From Variovorax sp. IB41 (GTDB taxonomy: Bacteria > Pseudomonadota > Gammaproteobacteria > Burkholderiales > Burkholderiaceae_C), in contig NZ_JAEFCB010000032.1 in assembly GCF_016405905.1 (NCBI RefSeq), positions 1 to 53,193 of the forward strand: a stretch of DNA of 53,193 nucleotides, read 5' to 3'. Numbering within the stretch: position 1 is the stretch's first letter; each line of letters begins with the position of its first letter. The notes under the pieces were generated by a model that was given only the letters and a program-made list of their open reading frames with translations, ran no database searches and was not told the origin of the DNA. The position numbers were made by a program, and so were the translations under genes. Shown here piece by piece: positions 24,801 to 32,887 of the stretch.

Positions 24801-25498
24801 TCGATCCGACCGATTTTGTTGGACATGGTCAGTTGCCGGTACTTCAGCGAAATTTGGACGAAGTCGCCGAAAAAGAGCAGCGCAACCTTGCTGATGAGTT
24901 CACGGCGTTGAAGCGCCGCTGGTATTTCGAGCACACGAATGGACAACTTTTCGACTTCTCAGATGCGAACAAATTATTCGTTGAACTGCAGGACACTTCG
25001 ATTGCCATGGCGATTCGTCTGAGCCGCCTTATTACACTCATCAATCGCTGGTGGAACAGAGGCGGAGAAATGAAGTCGGACGCGCTTCGGCTTTGGACCA
25101 GGCTGTCCTATCAGCCGCGCGCACGCAGCCAAGCAATGGTATCGGGCTTGGCTGTGAATCGGAATCGTCTGCGACTCTACAAGCCGGAACTGGCTCCGGT
25201 CCTACGCAAGGCTTTTGGCGAGCAACCCACAAACCATCTTCTTCTCGCATCTGCGGATGATCCGCGGTTTGCGCGGCTCGTAGTGGATCCGGAATTGCTG
25301 GAAGGGCTGATTCATGGCTCACTCGCCGATGGGCAGAGTGAAGTTGCTCGGCGGTTGAGTCAGTTCAATGACACGCTCTCCCAGTACGGTGAAAAGAGTC
25401 CCGATGTGCGAACAGTGGATGTTGTGGATCCGCAAAGCGAACTGCGTACGACAGTTGTCGTCGACCTTATCAATCGCCGGTTCGACTCTGCCACCTGA
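21839..25498 (+). CDS. DUF4338 (DruA-like) / DptF-like P-loop ATPase fusion
   Basis: The 1219-aa first gene of the three-gene operon has two parts. Residues ~200-620 resemble DUF4338, the DruA domain of Druantia defence systems: ELTVCGAVAPYNHLLGGKLV, an ASQMAGRPI segment and the diagnostic TTSLYTDHSSQYNR (SSQYNR at 489-494). Residues ~685-1219 form a P-loop ATPase with Walker A GNAGDGKT (739-746, K745), an INEG segment, and a small cysteine cluster (CSACTGQENC). Size and motif suit DptF/DndF, the ATPase of phosphorothioate-dependent restriction. The frame is open throughout. The ATG at 21839 has only a weak ribosome binding site, while a strong internal one lies before M680 (23876). The domain calls are from pattern recognition; joint function is inference. 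Confidence 0.75.
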   Translation: MERIISNRLKPNERSFIAVTKDEDWRLFNPKIDDDGSVYAALRRFSKLPVAGAISKLTEFAQTLGVSTLPTLKAKVAATLLRDLLMIGWEAHTSAHHIHVRPSKHSDPISRKALIRQQLLFGRDDQLSEDSHRRFIYSMERPSKHSSSRPVTDLIADGRRLSEQLRPIVAAPLEKRAELLHSVCQPYAQLVSDERDEFTNLRLIDIWRYFRHSWSTRYRSSPGRNLFYLIRDAAQPSHPVIGITALGNTVMQLTPRDKALGWTVDGLLDLVEQGVISDVEVLRAFRARLEEDFDQIYRDDLPVDRRIDHSVDDETLSRLSVIEQDALKDREDALRSDEDNAPKRPDDLTPKRLLELTKTPLYRSKRARAAREILRAYRTIAIWHSGLRDLAATDHGAWALNLVIKQLKKRFSATSMMELTVCGAVAPYNHLLGGKLVCLLMMSPRVVNDYRERYGGTVSIIASQMAGRPITKEPHLAFLGTTSLYTDHSSQYNRVKLPRNTVEGQTAEIAYEQLGRTEGFGSPNLSATTELGLAQIAEAASGFRNVNFVFGEGQSPKLRQLREGFTHLGLNQTNLLQHGAPRIIYGVPLVTNLKRVLLGVDTEPRYGIDPSLASAERTIANYWTARWLASRLDYLPAFEAVTRSTPLTERVSRLVPERPAEGGPQKQLSLKSAIGERKEMQSDTKADERLQFIRLLYRNESAFSDHVSISRLKELNIKTNLEEVVRKVVRSGGSVVITGNAGDGKTHAILLMKKELKDAEVVTDASELSSAEIVRRWQAARDEKRPFCIAINEGPLVDLVREFRGKHQWLEDIRAQLLRLVNYKPLEAATVDDGEAWKPQKGETVILDLSHRRVLSPDLAGEIIDKLTDDHWYDACSACTGQENCVITYNRTTLRSPLPRERMVKLLTTVGRSGAKITFREALAFVSYCIFSGKSCEELRESGTSEFARYYWNAFEGEGAIFELLNRGIDPMKQTNPQVDEHLWRGTVDPTDFVGHGQLPVLQRNLDEVAEKEQRNLADEFTALKRRWYFEHTNGQLFDFSDANKLFVELQDTSIAMAIRLSRLITLINRWWNRGGEMKSDALRLWTRLSYQPRARSQAMVSGLAVNRNRLRLYKPELAPVLRKAFGEQPTNHLLLASADDPRFARLVVDPELLEGLIHGSLADGQSEVARRLSQFNDTLSQYGEKSPDVRTVDVVDPQSELRTTVVVDLINRRFDSAT
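23861..23878 (+). promoter_or_regulatory. Strong internal ribosome binding site and ATG within the fusion gene
   Basis: GGAGAGAGGA (23861-23870) lies 5 nt before an in-frame ATG (23876-23878). This matches a consensus ribosome binding site and is much better than the one at the first ATG. Translation from here would give a 540-aa protein starting MQSDTKADERLQFIR and containing only the P-loop half, about the length of stand-alone DptF proteins. Confidence 0.6.
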
Positions 25499-25506
25499 AA
25501 GCAATT

Positions 25507-26994
25507 ATGAGCACTCAACTTCGCAAGGTGATCACTGAGGAAGTTCAGCGCCGGCATGGCTACAAAGTGATGGAAGCCAAAATTAAGCCGGTTCACATTG
25601 CTAACGCACTGATGCGTGCGGAACATCAGGGTGTCGGACGAATGTCGGTCTTAGAACAACTTTTCGAGGCGACGCTGACGAAGAACAGCCTCGACAAACG
25701 CGTAGCAGCGGTACGCTCTTTGGTAGATGGGCAACGTGATCGTTGGGGCGCGCTTGGTGAGGCGGCGGATCTGAAATCATCTGCTTTGATGACTAAGGTA
25801 CTGCCGTTGATTCGCACGCTGCTTGGCGCAGACGGTGCGGTGTTCGGGAGATCCCCGGAGTTCTCGTCGTTCTCTTCTCCAACTGCGCTGACTGTGACCG
25901 GGGACCCATCCGATGATGGCGCCGGCCTGTTCATCCATCGCTTGTGGGGAGGACATGACCCGGCGCTGCGTCTGGATATCCTCAAACTCTTGTCGGATCT
26001 GACGAATCCGGAGAAGAGTCCCGCTGACATGGACGACTTGTCGGCCCTGCTGTCTCCTTTGGTGGATTCGACACGGAAAAGGGTTATTTCCGCAGTAGAC
26101 AGCGAGGACCTGCGGGATGGCTATTCCCCGGTCGAGACGGCCCTACGCGACGCGGCCAACAATCTCGATGCGTACGAACGGAAACTCAATCCCAATCCAA
26201 TTGCCAGTTTGCAGCGCGTGGTTCTTTTGGCTGCCTTGTCTGTTTTCATGCACGCTGCCAGCCGACCACGGGAGCGCGCCGGTATGCCCGAGCGGGTGTT
26301 GTTGCTGGATGCTTCGGGCGACCACTCATCGCCCACGGTTCTCGCAAGCACCCGGTGCATTGCGCAACTGATCAGCGATGCCAGGACTTACATGGCACTA
26401 GTGGTCGGTGATCTGCTTTCGGCGCAACTACCAGATTGGCATGCGGACCCCGTCAGTGCGCTTAACGGCATTCTCCAAAATTCAGGAATCGCTCCGCTGG
26501 AGGATTCGAACGTGATCGCACGCCGGCTGCAGGACATCGTGAAAGAGCACGACGATCCAAATGAGATTGTTCAAGAGGTTACGGAAGAAATTATTCGGCA
26601 AGCCGAGGGTTCTTCGAGCCGCGGCTTGGACGGATATCTCCGCTTGCTTGGGATTCGTGCGGGCTTTCTCTATCCTGCCCAGAAGAATCCAAACAAGCGC
26701 TTGAACCCAGCGGATCGCACGCTAGAGGTCTTGGTCGCGTCGACGATCGATGTCAATCAACCTCCATTGGAGTATCGCGATTTTCTTGAGTTGCTTCGAC
26801 AGAAGTGGTCTATCGTGGTAGGCGGTCGCGTCGATGACGGGGTGTTGCTTGCGGAAATCGGGGCGACGGTTCCTGCTCGTGCGTTGAGCGAGAACAGCGA
26901 GCGCTTCTTGAGTCGCTTGGAGTCGATCGGGCTTGCACGTCGCTTGGCCGACAGTGTTGCAGTGGTTGGCTTGTTGGAGGCAAACCATGAGTGA
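25507..26994 (+). CDS. Second component of the DUF4338/HerA operon (DptG-position protein)
   Basis: The 495-aa protein is not recognisable from any single strong motif. It is mostly helical, with a hydrophobic middle (IASLQRVVLLAALSVFMHAA, about residues 235-254), then ERVLLLDASGDHSSPTVLAS, and a C-terminal part (GYLRLLGIRAGFLYP; EYRDFLELLRQKWSIVVGG; SRLESIGLARRLADSVAVVGL) that could fold as a winged helix. No nuclease or ATPase motif is visible. It begins 8 nt after the first gene and overlaps the third by 8 bp. Its size and position match DptG/DndG between an F-type ATPase and an H-type HerA protein. That analogy is inference. Confidence 0.7.
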   Translation: MSTQLRKVITEEVQRRHGYKVMEAKIKPVHIANALMRAEHQGVGRMSVLEQLFEATLTKNSLDKRVAAVRSLVDGQRDRWGALGEAADLKSSALMTKVLPLIRTLLGADGAVFGRSPEFSSFSSPTALTVTGDPSDDGAGLFIHRLWGGHDPALRLDILKLLSDLTNPEKSPADMDDLSALLSPLVDSTRKRVISAVDSEDLRDGYSPVETALRDAANNLDAYERKLNPNPIASLQRVVLLAALSVFMHAASRPRERAGMPERVLLLDASGDHSSPTVLASTRCIAQLISDARTYMALVVGDLLSAQLPDWHADPVSALNGILQNSGIAPLEDSNVIARRLQDIVKEHDDPNEIVQEVTEEIIRQAEGSSSRGLDGYLRLLGIRAGFLYPAQKNPNKRLNPADRTLEVLVASTIDVNQPPLEYRDFLELLRQKWSIVVGGRVDDGVLLAEIGATVPARALSENSERFLSRLESIGLARRLADSVAVVGLLEANHE

Positions 26995-29900
26995 GGTCGC
27001 AGTGAACGTTAATCGGCATATTGCGGATTTGCTGCTCGCCGAATTTGAAGCCGCTGCATCGCGAGAAGATTTTGGTGTTGTGGCTCAAGACACAGCGGGA
27101 TTTGATCGGGATCATTTCCTAGCACTGCTACCTGATCTTTTAGGGCAGAAGAAGGGGAGACTGCGAGTATCACTGGTGGGACAGCGCAGCGCCGTCCAGC
27201 AATTCCAGTCAGCCTACCCTAAGTACGCGGAATTGGTGGCGTACGATGAAGAGACGGCGGTGCAATGGCGGAACCAGAAACTCAAGACCATTGTGGTGAT
27301 TGCGGACGGCCCACTCAATAAGCAGGCATCGTTGAAGGATTTCCGTGTCCTAGGCGAAAACACCTTGATTGGTCGCTTGTGTGACGAACAGCGTGACAAG
27401 GCAGAGGTGCTTTGGCTGCGAACGCTGTGGGATGCGTTGAAGTCCACCCGAGGTCCGAGTTTGTCGCTGCGGGCTATTGCCAACTATGCCGATGTACTGA
27501 AGGGATTCAACCCGCTGGATCGGTCTGTCCGAGCACCCGCTGCGCTGCACGCACTGGGCCTGTTTCCAGATTCGCATCTTGCTGATGAATCGACCGAGGG
27601 ACGGGTGGTTCGGCGCCTGAAATCGAACGCAGAGACTCTTGCCACCGTGAGCAATGGTGCACCTGACGACTGGGATCGGATTGCGATCTTCTGCCGTGCA
27701 TTGCCCAAAGCAGAGAAAGCGAAGTTCAACGCCATTCGAAAGCGTCTAAGGTCCATCAACGATCGAAGTGCAGATACCTTAACTGGGGTAGAACTTTCGG
27801 ACGTTATGACCTTGTGGCGCGGAAAACTCACGCCAGCAAATCCCGATGCCGAACTTGGCGGCGTGAAGAAGGATGGAGGACGGATCCCGGTGGAGTCAGT
27901 AGTCGCCGAACTGCTGTTGGATGGCGGCGAAGAGAGGTTGGCGGACATTGCCGAGCAGGTGTCGGTGTTGACCGAGCAAGCGGAGAATGAGCAAACCGTC
28001 GGTGAAGATGAACCGCTCGGTGGAGTTGAGGGGAAAGGCAACGATGGCACATTGCTCACCCAAACCGTGACCAGCGTGAATGCCAATGTCATCGCGCTGG
28101 TGAAGTCGCGCTCCACTCATTCCGACTGGGGAGGCGTAATCGACATCGAGTCCGACCGTGTTGATGCGCTAACCGAGGTTGCCGCGTTCAAGGCTTGGCG
28201 GCCGTTCGTTTTCCAGGAGTTTCGTCAATGGCTTGAGGAGTTTGTAGAGGCCGAATTGGCGCCGTCTGCTTGCCTCGATCTGGCGACCTCTCTAGCGAGT
28301 GCGAGGGGGCGATTGCTGGCTCATGCCGCGGAACTCACGGTATCACCCGTTGCTGTCCTGGCCGGGCGTCCAGACGCTCTTAGTGCGGCGAATGAATATC
28401 TGCAAGCCTATGATCAACTACTCAAGCAACTTCAGTCAGCGTTCCAGGAGATGTATTCGCAGGCCATGGACGAAGCCGAACGCGTGGTGCATTGGCTTCT
28501 CTCGATGGAACTGTATGTCTACCGCAGAGAAGGTGTTCCAGAGGTTCTTCTGTCCCCGCTGCATCCGCTGAATCTCTGGCGTAGCGTCGCGATTGTTCGC
28601 GATCTGCAAGCCCTCGGCGGCCGGCTATCAGAAGCCGAGAGGCACACGCTCATCGCGGCGTCCGCAGAGGACTTGCAATTGCTCAACGTCCTTATTCTTC
28701 CGAAGATCGAATCCGTGACTGGGCAACCTTCGCTGTTGGGGCATGCTGGTACCGTGGCGCATTTGCCGCTCTTCAAAGAGGCTCCGCGTGGGGTGCTGGA
28801 ACCCGACGGCTTGAAGTCAGTTAGTTTCCTGGCGGCGTTGGCGGCACAACTTCGACCGTTTGCGAGGCCGGGTTTGCAGATTCTCTTCGTCAATGTTCCT
28901 CGACCTGCTCGCTTTGTTGAGGCGATCCTTGATGTGCTCGATCTCGACAATCAAGGAACCGAAGACACGTTCTGGGGTGTGCATATCCGCTTGCGCTACA
29001 CCTCGGAGGACACGCGTGGGTGGACGGGTGAATTGGAAGATATGGACGATCAACTCAAGGATCGCATCAAGGCTGGGCAGGAACGCGGCTTAATTAGCCT
29101 GTCGGTGGACCCCGAAGTGAGGAAGTGGCCACAAGTCATCGAGGAGATCCGCAGACTGCCAGCCCATCTAAGTGTTGTCTTCGATCCCTTCGAGGTGCGC
29201 ACTGCGCTGGTCGCGCGAGCTGGCCTGCATGCCCTGAGTCCATGGATGCCGAGTTGCGAGTACCGTTACAACAAACTCAAGAAGCAGATCACCATCATTC
29301 CGGTGGCGGAAGAGGAGGTTTTCGCAACCTACTTTGCGACGGCAACGCTTGTGCACCGTGAACTGCGCCAGAGCACCGTGACGCATCAACCACAGGTTGC
29401 CTCGGTGAAGAGTTGGCTGGATCAACTTGCGGAGAGCAGCACCTGGACATTAATAGCCGACCCCCATCGAGTGCTGGTTCCGCGGCTTGGGGATGCCGAA
29501 GTCGTCGATAGAAGAGTCGAGGGGACTCGCCAACTCACGACCTTTGGCCGCGACTTGAGCCCATTCATACGTCGTTTGGATCAACAGTTGCGTAGAACTC
29601 ACTTTGTTGCGGACCCAAACACATTGGAGGAACTGGTTCGCGACTTGGTGGCAATGGAACCAAACGGCATTCTCGGTTTGGTGGGTGGCGAGAAAACCAA
29701 GCATGTCAAGGGTGCGCTTGGCAAGCTTATTGCCATGCGGTGGTACCGGCGCCGAGATCCGAGCGGTTTGGCGGTCAGTTTGGATACGCAGAACGCCAGG
29801 AGATGGTTGACCGCAGGAGGGCACTCGAACGAGAAGGCCGATCTGATCGGGCTGCGCGAGGAAAACGGTGAATTAATCATCGACGTCATCGAGGTGAAGA

Positions 29901-31678
29901 CGCACGATGAAGGCACGCCATACACCGTGAGAGAGGGCATTGTGACCGGGCACGCGGTGGACCAGGTGGTTGCGACCCTGCATGCCCTCGCAGAAGTGTT
30001 CGGCGGCCCCAATCTGTCGCCGCTCGCGAAGCCGCGCAGGGAGGTTGTCCGCGAGCATCTGTACACGGCCCTCCTGAGAGACCTCGATGCACAGTACATC
30101 GAGCGGTGGCATGGTTTGCTGCAGGATTTGTTTAACGGGAGTATTTCCGTCAAATTAGCTGCGCGCATCGTGCATGTCCAACTTGCTAGCGTCGTTACCA
30201 CGGAGTCTTTGAGCGTCATGACCAACCTCGGCATCCCCGTCGAGATCAACACCCTCGCAGCAACGGATGTCGGTCTCGCGTTGACCGCGACACGCATTGC
30301 CAAGGAGGAACTTCCACTTTCTGGCCGCGGCCATGGGAGCGGCGGGGGTAACGCCTCAAAGGGTTTGGAACCTAGTGTCGTTTTCCGGCGGTTGACGAGG
30401 CCAGCCGCATCCACCGCAGACCACGATCAAGATGCGAGCGATTCAATCTCGCCAAATGAAGGCCTTGGTGCGCGAACTGTTGATAGTCTTCCCCGTGCAG
30501 GGCAAACCCATTCGCGCGATCTGGAAGCGGCCACGCCGACTTCTCCCCCCGGATTGCTGGAAATTGAACTGGGTGCCGAAACTGCGAATGCCAAATCCGT
30601 AGTTCGCTGGAGTCCGGGAAAGCAAAGCAATGGCTTCTTCTTGATACTAGGTTCATCGGGTTCGGGGAAGACGGAGGCACTGAAAGTTGTTGGCAAGAGC
30701 ATCGGTGACTTCGGAGTGCCCGTACTGGTACTGGACTTCCACGGGGATGTGAAATTCCCCGGGCTGCGGTCGGTTTTGCTGTCCTCGGGAACGTCGAGTA
30801 CCGCAGGGGTCAATCCCATGGAGTTAGATTCTCAAAGCGCGGAAGAGACTGGGTTGTACGACCAGCGAAAAGTTTTGCGAGACATGATCCGCAATGCTGT
30901 GCCTGCGCTTGGCCACCGGCAGAATGCCATCCTGCGCGAAGCTTTAGAAGACGCCTACACCGGCGCTGGTTTCGATGACTCCGATCCGAGTACTTGGCGC
31001 AATGCCCCGCCGACTTTTGCCGACGTTGAAAGGATCTTGGAGGGGTGGGTTGCTGACGACGGCCGAAAGAGTCAGCGTTCGGCGATCGAGGGGTGTTTGG
31101 CGGCGGTACGAGAGATCTTCGAACATCCGATTTTTCACCGAACTGAGCATGTTTCGACAGACGAAATTTTGTCATCGAACATTCGCCTGGATTTAAGCAA
31201 GCTGACGGATGAGGTGCGTTACATCACGGCAGAAACACTACTCCGAAAACTATTTCGCGTGTTGCGTTTGAAAGGGCCGATTCCAGTCCAGCCAACTGAC
31301 GACGGGCAACGCTTCCGGTTATTCGTAATCATTGACGAAGCCAAAATATTGAGCACAGGTGCAGGCGATCCTGACGCGCCGGACCGGATTTTGAACTTGC
31401 TATTCACCGAGGCGCGAAAATTCGGGTTGGGAATGATATTGGCATCGCAAATGAGTGATCATTTCGGCTCCGAGGTAAAAGCCAATGCAGCAACTTGGTT
31501 GGTTTTGAAGCCCATGGACATTAAAGAAGCGAAAAAGAACGCGCCCAACGTACATATGGACCCGGACGCGCTCACCAGTCTCAAAGGGCGGGGCGACGGC
31601 TATTTAAGAGACCGGTCATCGTCAAGAGCTCGTCGCATACAGATTCGGCCATTGCCACCAACTTCATCCGACAGTTGA
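26987..31678 (+). CDS. Large HerA/FtsK-type ATPase with PD-(D/E)XK motif (DptH-position protein)
   Basis: The 1563-aa third component starts at an ATG behind TTGGAGG and overlaps the previous gene by 8 bp. Residues 1-~880 are mostly unassigned, with an acidic spacer near 310-350 and an LHPLNLWRS segment near 524. A nuclease-like core follows: ADLIGL with D952 and IEVKTHD with E969 and K971, the D-x16-ExK form of PD-(D/E)XK. A low-complexity linker (~1110-1200) leads to the ATPase: Walker A GSSGSGKT (K1228), VLDFHGDVKFPG, Walker B LFVIIDEAK (D1450, E1451) and LASQMSDHF, as in HerA/FtsK DNA translocases. The layout resembles DptH/DndH. A role as DNA translocase-nuclease effector is inference. 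Confidence 0.78.
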   Translation: MSEVAVNVNRHIADLLLAEFEAAASREDFGVVAQDTAGFDRDHFLALLPDLLGQKKGRLRVSLVGQRSAVQQFQSAYPKYAELVAYDEETAVQWRNQKLKTIVVIADGPLNKQASLKDFRVLGENTLIGRLCDEQRDKAEVLWLRTLWDALKSTRGPSLSLRAIANYADVLKGFNPLDRSVRAPAALHALGLFPDSHLADESTEGRVVRRLKSNAETLATVSNGAPDDWDRIAIFCRALPKAEKAKFNAIRKRLRSINDRSADTLTGVELSDVMTLWRGKLTPANPDAELGGVKKDGGRIPVESVVAELLLDGGEERLADIAEQVSVLTEQAENEQTVGEDEPLGGVEGKGNDGTLLTQTVTSVNANVIALVKSRSTHSDWGGVIDIESDRVDALTEVAAFKAWRPFVFQEFRQWLEEFVEAELAPSACLDLATSLASARGRLLAHAAELTVSPVAVLAGRPDALSAANEYLQAYDQLLKQLQSAFQEMYSQAMDEAERVVHWLLSMELYVYRREGVPEVLLSPLHPLNLWRSVAIVRDLQALGGRLSEAERHTLIAASAEDLQLLNVLILPKIESVTGQPSLLGHAGTVAHLPLFKEAPRGVLEPDGLKSVSFLAALAAQLRPFARPGLQILFVNVPRPARFVEAILDVLDLDNQGTEDTFWGVHIRLRYTSEDTRGWTGELEDMDDQLKDRIKAGQERGLISLSVDPEVRKWPQVIEEIRRLPAHLSVVFDPFEVRTALVARAGLHALSPWMPSCEYRYNKLKKQITIIPVAEEEVFATYFATATLVHRELRQSTVTHQPQVASVKSWLDQLAESSTWTLIADPHRVLVPRLGDAEVVDRRVEGTRQLTTFGRDLSPFIRRLDQQLRRTHFVADPNTLEELVRDLVAMEPNGILGLVGGEKTKHVKGALGKLIAMRWYRRRDPSGLAVSLDTQNARRWLTAGGHSNEKADLIGLREENGELIIDVIEVKTHDEGTPYTVREGIVTGHAVDQVVATLHALAEVFGGPNLSPLAKPRREVVREHLYTALLRDLDAQYIERWHGLLQDLFNGSISVKLAARIVHVQLASVVTTESLSVMTNLGIPVEINTLAATDVGLALTATRIAKEELPLSGRGHGSGGGNASKGLEPSVVFRRLTRPAASTADHDQDASDSISPNEGLGARTVDSLPRAGQTHSRDLEAATPTSPPGLLEIELGAETANAKSVVRWSPGKQSNGFFLILGSSGSGKTEALKVVGKSIGDFGVPVLVLDFHGDVKFPGLRSVLLSSGTSSTAGVNPMELDSQSAEETGLYDQRKVLRDMIRNAVPALGHRQNAILREALEDAYTGAGFDDSDPSTWRNAPPTFADVERILEGWVADDGRKSQRSAIEGCLAAVREIFEHPIFHRTEHVSTDEILSSNIRLDLSKLTDEVRYITAETLLRKLFRVLRLKGPIPVQPTDDGQRFRLFVIIDEAKILSTGAGDPDAPDRILNLLFTEARKFGLGMILASQMSDHFGSEVKANAATWLVLKPMDIKEAKKNAPNVHMDPDALTSLKGRGDGYLRDRSSSRARRIQIRPLPPTSSDS

Positions 31679-31805
31679 CCAAAGACGTCGAGGTCGCAGG
31701 AAAAGTTTATTATTTCGCGCATCCCCCAAACCGTTATCGATCGCCGAGCATCGTCAGAACCGATCCCGCTCGGCATTTGTGAATTGGAGCAAAGGATTTT
31801 GAAAA

Positions 31806-32051
31806 ATGAAGTACACGACAGGTGGCTTCGCGGTCGATGAGCTTGATTTTTTGCAACATATAGCCACTCGCTTGTTGGTCGCGTGCTCGCGCGGTGATCT
31901 AGATCTCAACAGGCTCGCTAGAGAGGAACTCGCCCAGCGAGGACTAGATCAAAGCGGAATATGGGTAGGACCGGCGAGGGCCAAATTAGCACTTGAGGAA
32001 GTCCAGGCCGGCATTCTGCGTTCGTCGGCAGTATTTTTCGATTCTACTTAG
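31806..32051 (+). CDS. Small conserved island protein of unknown function
   Basis: The 81-aa product (FAVDELDFLQHIATRLLVACSR, DLDLNRLAREELAQRGLDQSGIWVG) resembles small proteins often carried on proteobacterial mobile elements; I recognise the pattern but not a function. It has no membrane segment or catalytic motif and is probably a short helical protein. An AAAGGA ribosome binding site lies about 12 nt before the ATG. It is 127 bp after the HerA-type gene on the same strand and may be cotranscribed. Confidence 0.7.
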   Translation: MKYTTGGFAVDELDFLQHIATRLLVACSRGDLDLNRLAREELAQRGLDQSGIWVGPARAKLALEEVQAGILRSSAVFFDST

Positions 32052-32191
32052 CCCATCACCCCTTCTCTTTATCTATTTGGACAAGCCGGCCCAACGACGT
32101 TGGGTTCAATCTGTAGCGGAGGCGTGCACGACCCTCTCGATTAGTTGCTTGTGAAAGTCGGCAGGTCTTCAAAGGCGGAATCAAATCTGTC
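32052..32191. other. Convergent intergenic gap with small hairpin
   Basis: The gap separates convergent genes. CCCAAC (32091-32096) pairs with GTTGGG (32100-32105) around a 3-nt loop. No T run follows on either strand, so it is at best a weak terminator. No gene is seen. Confidence 0.35.
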
Positions 32192-32887
32192 CTAGGCAGG
32201 CGCACATTCAACGTTGAAAAAGCCAGCCTCCATTAGGGACGCGGCACTATTTCCAAAATCTTCGTGGATTCTTCTGTAGGCATCGGCGTTTTCGTATGTG
32301 AACGGAGTTCTTTCCACGGAAAAGTTCTTGACTCTCTCCATTAAGCTTGTTTCCATCCTCGCATTCATATTTCCAAAAGCTGTCACCATATTTTGAATTG
32401 CAACTACTCTGCCGTCATCTGCGAAAAAATTAAAGTGCTTCGATTCGCCGAAAACGATGAGAACTACTTCATTTTTTATATTGAGTAATGGCACGGCGAG
32501 CCAGGATCGCGGTAAGTCTTCGATGGCATGAAAATCTCCGCTATCTGTGATGTCTAGAACCAAATCTTGCTCAAGAAGTGCTTGCGAAGCATAACGTCTT
32601 GTCCGCCAAGTTTTTTTCTCCATCAAAGCTTTTCCGGTTATTCCGTGGTTTCCTTTGAATATCCGGCCAGCCATAGTTGGTTGATATTCGCTTGGGGACA
32701 AATATCCACAGGCCTGCTGTAGGAAGGCGGTCTCTGCGTGGACGACAATGCGGTGGATGGTTAATTTAAAATCGCTATATTGGGGCGTGTCGGAGTGAAG
32801 ATACCCAACGAGTGCCGATAAAAAAGCCAATAGAGAAAATTGAGTTACTTCGGGTACGGGTTCCTCGCCGAGCAAACTTGGATTCAC
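32192..32887 (-). CDS. GAF-like domain protein
   Basis: The 231-aa protein carries a GAF-type sensor core at about residues 80-180: GNHGITGKALMEKKTWRTR, IEDLPRSWLAVPLLN and NEVVLIVFGES. No effector or HTH domain is attached. The GTG start at 32887 is preferred because it shares four bases (GTGA) with the stop of the upstream oxidoreductase gene and has GGAG 6-7 nt upstream; a TTG at 32899 is the alternative. Codon use is much more AT-rich than in the flanking genes. GAF domains bind small ligands or sense redox state; here it probably works with the adjacent FAD protein (inference). Confidence 0.72.
   Translation of the reverse strand: MNPSLLGEEPVPEVTQFSLLAFLSALVGYLHSDTPQYSDFKLTIHRIVVHAETAFLQQACGYLSPSEYQPTMAGRIFKGNHGITGKALMEKKTWRTRRYASQALLEQDLVLDITDSGDFHAIEDLPRSWLAVPLLNIKNEVVLIVFGESKHFNFFADDGRVVAIQNMVTAFGNMNARMETSLMERVKNFSVERTPFTYENADAYRRIHEDFGNSAASLMEAGFFNVECAPA

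Noticed and set aside
21839..31678. Calling the operon a standard Druantia system
   Set aside because: Only the DUF4338 domain is shared. The DruE helicase (DUF1998) that defines Druantia is absent, and the other two proteins look DptG/DptH-like.
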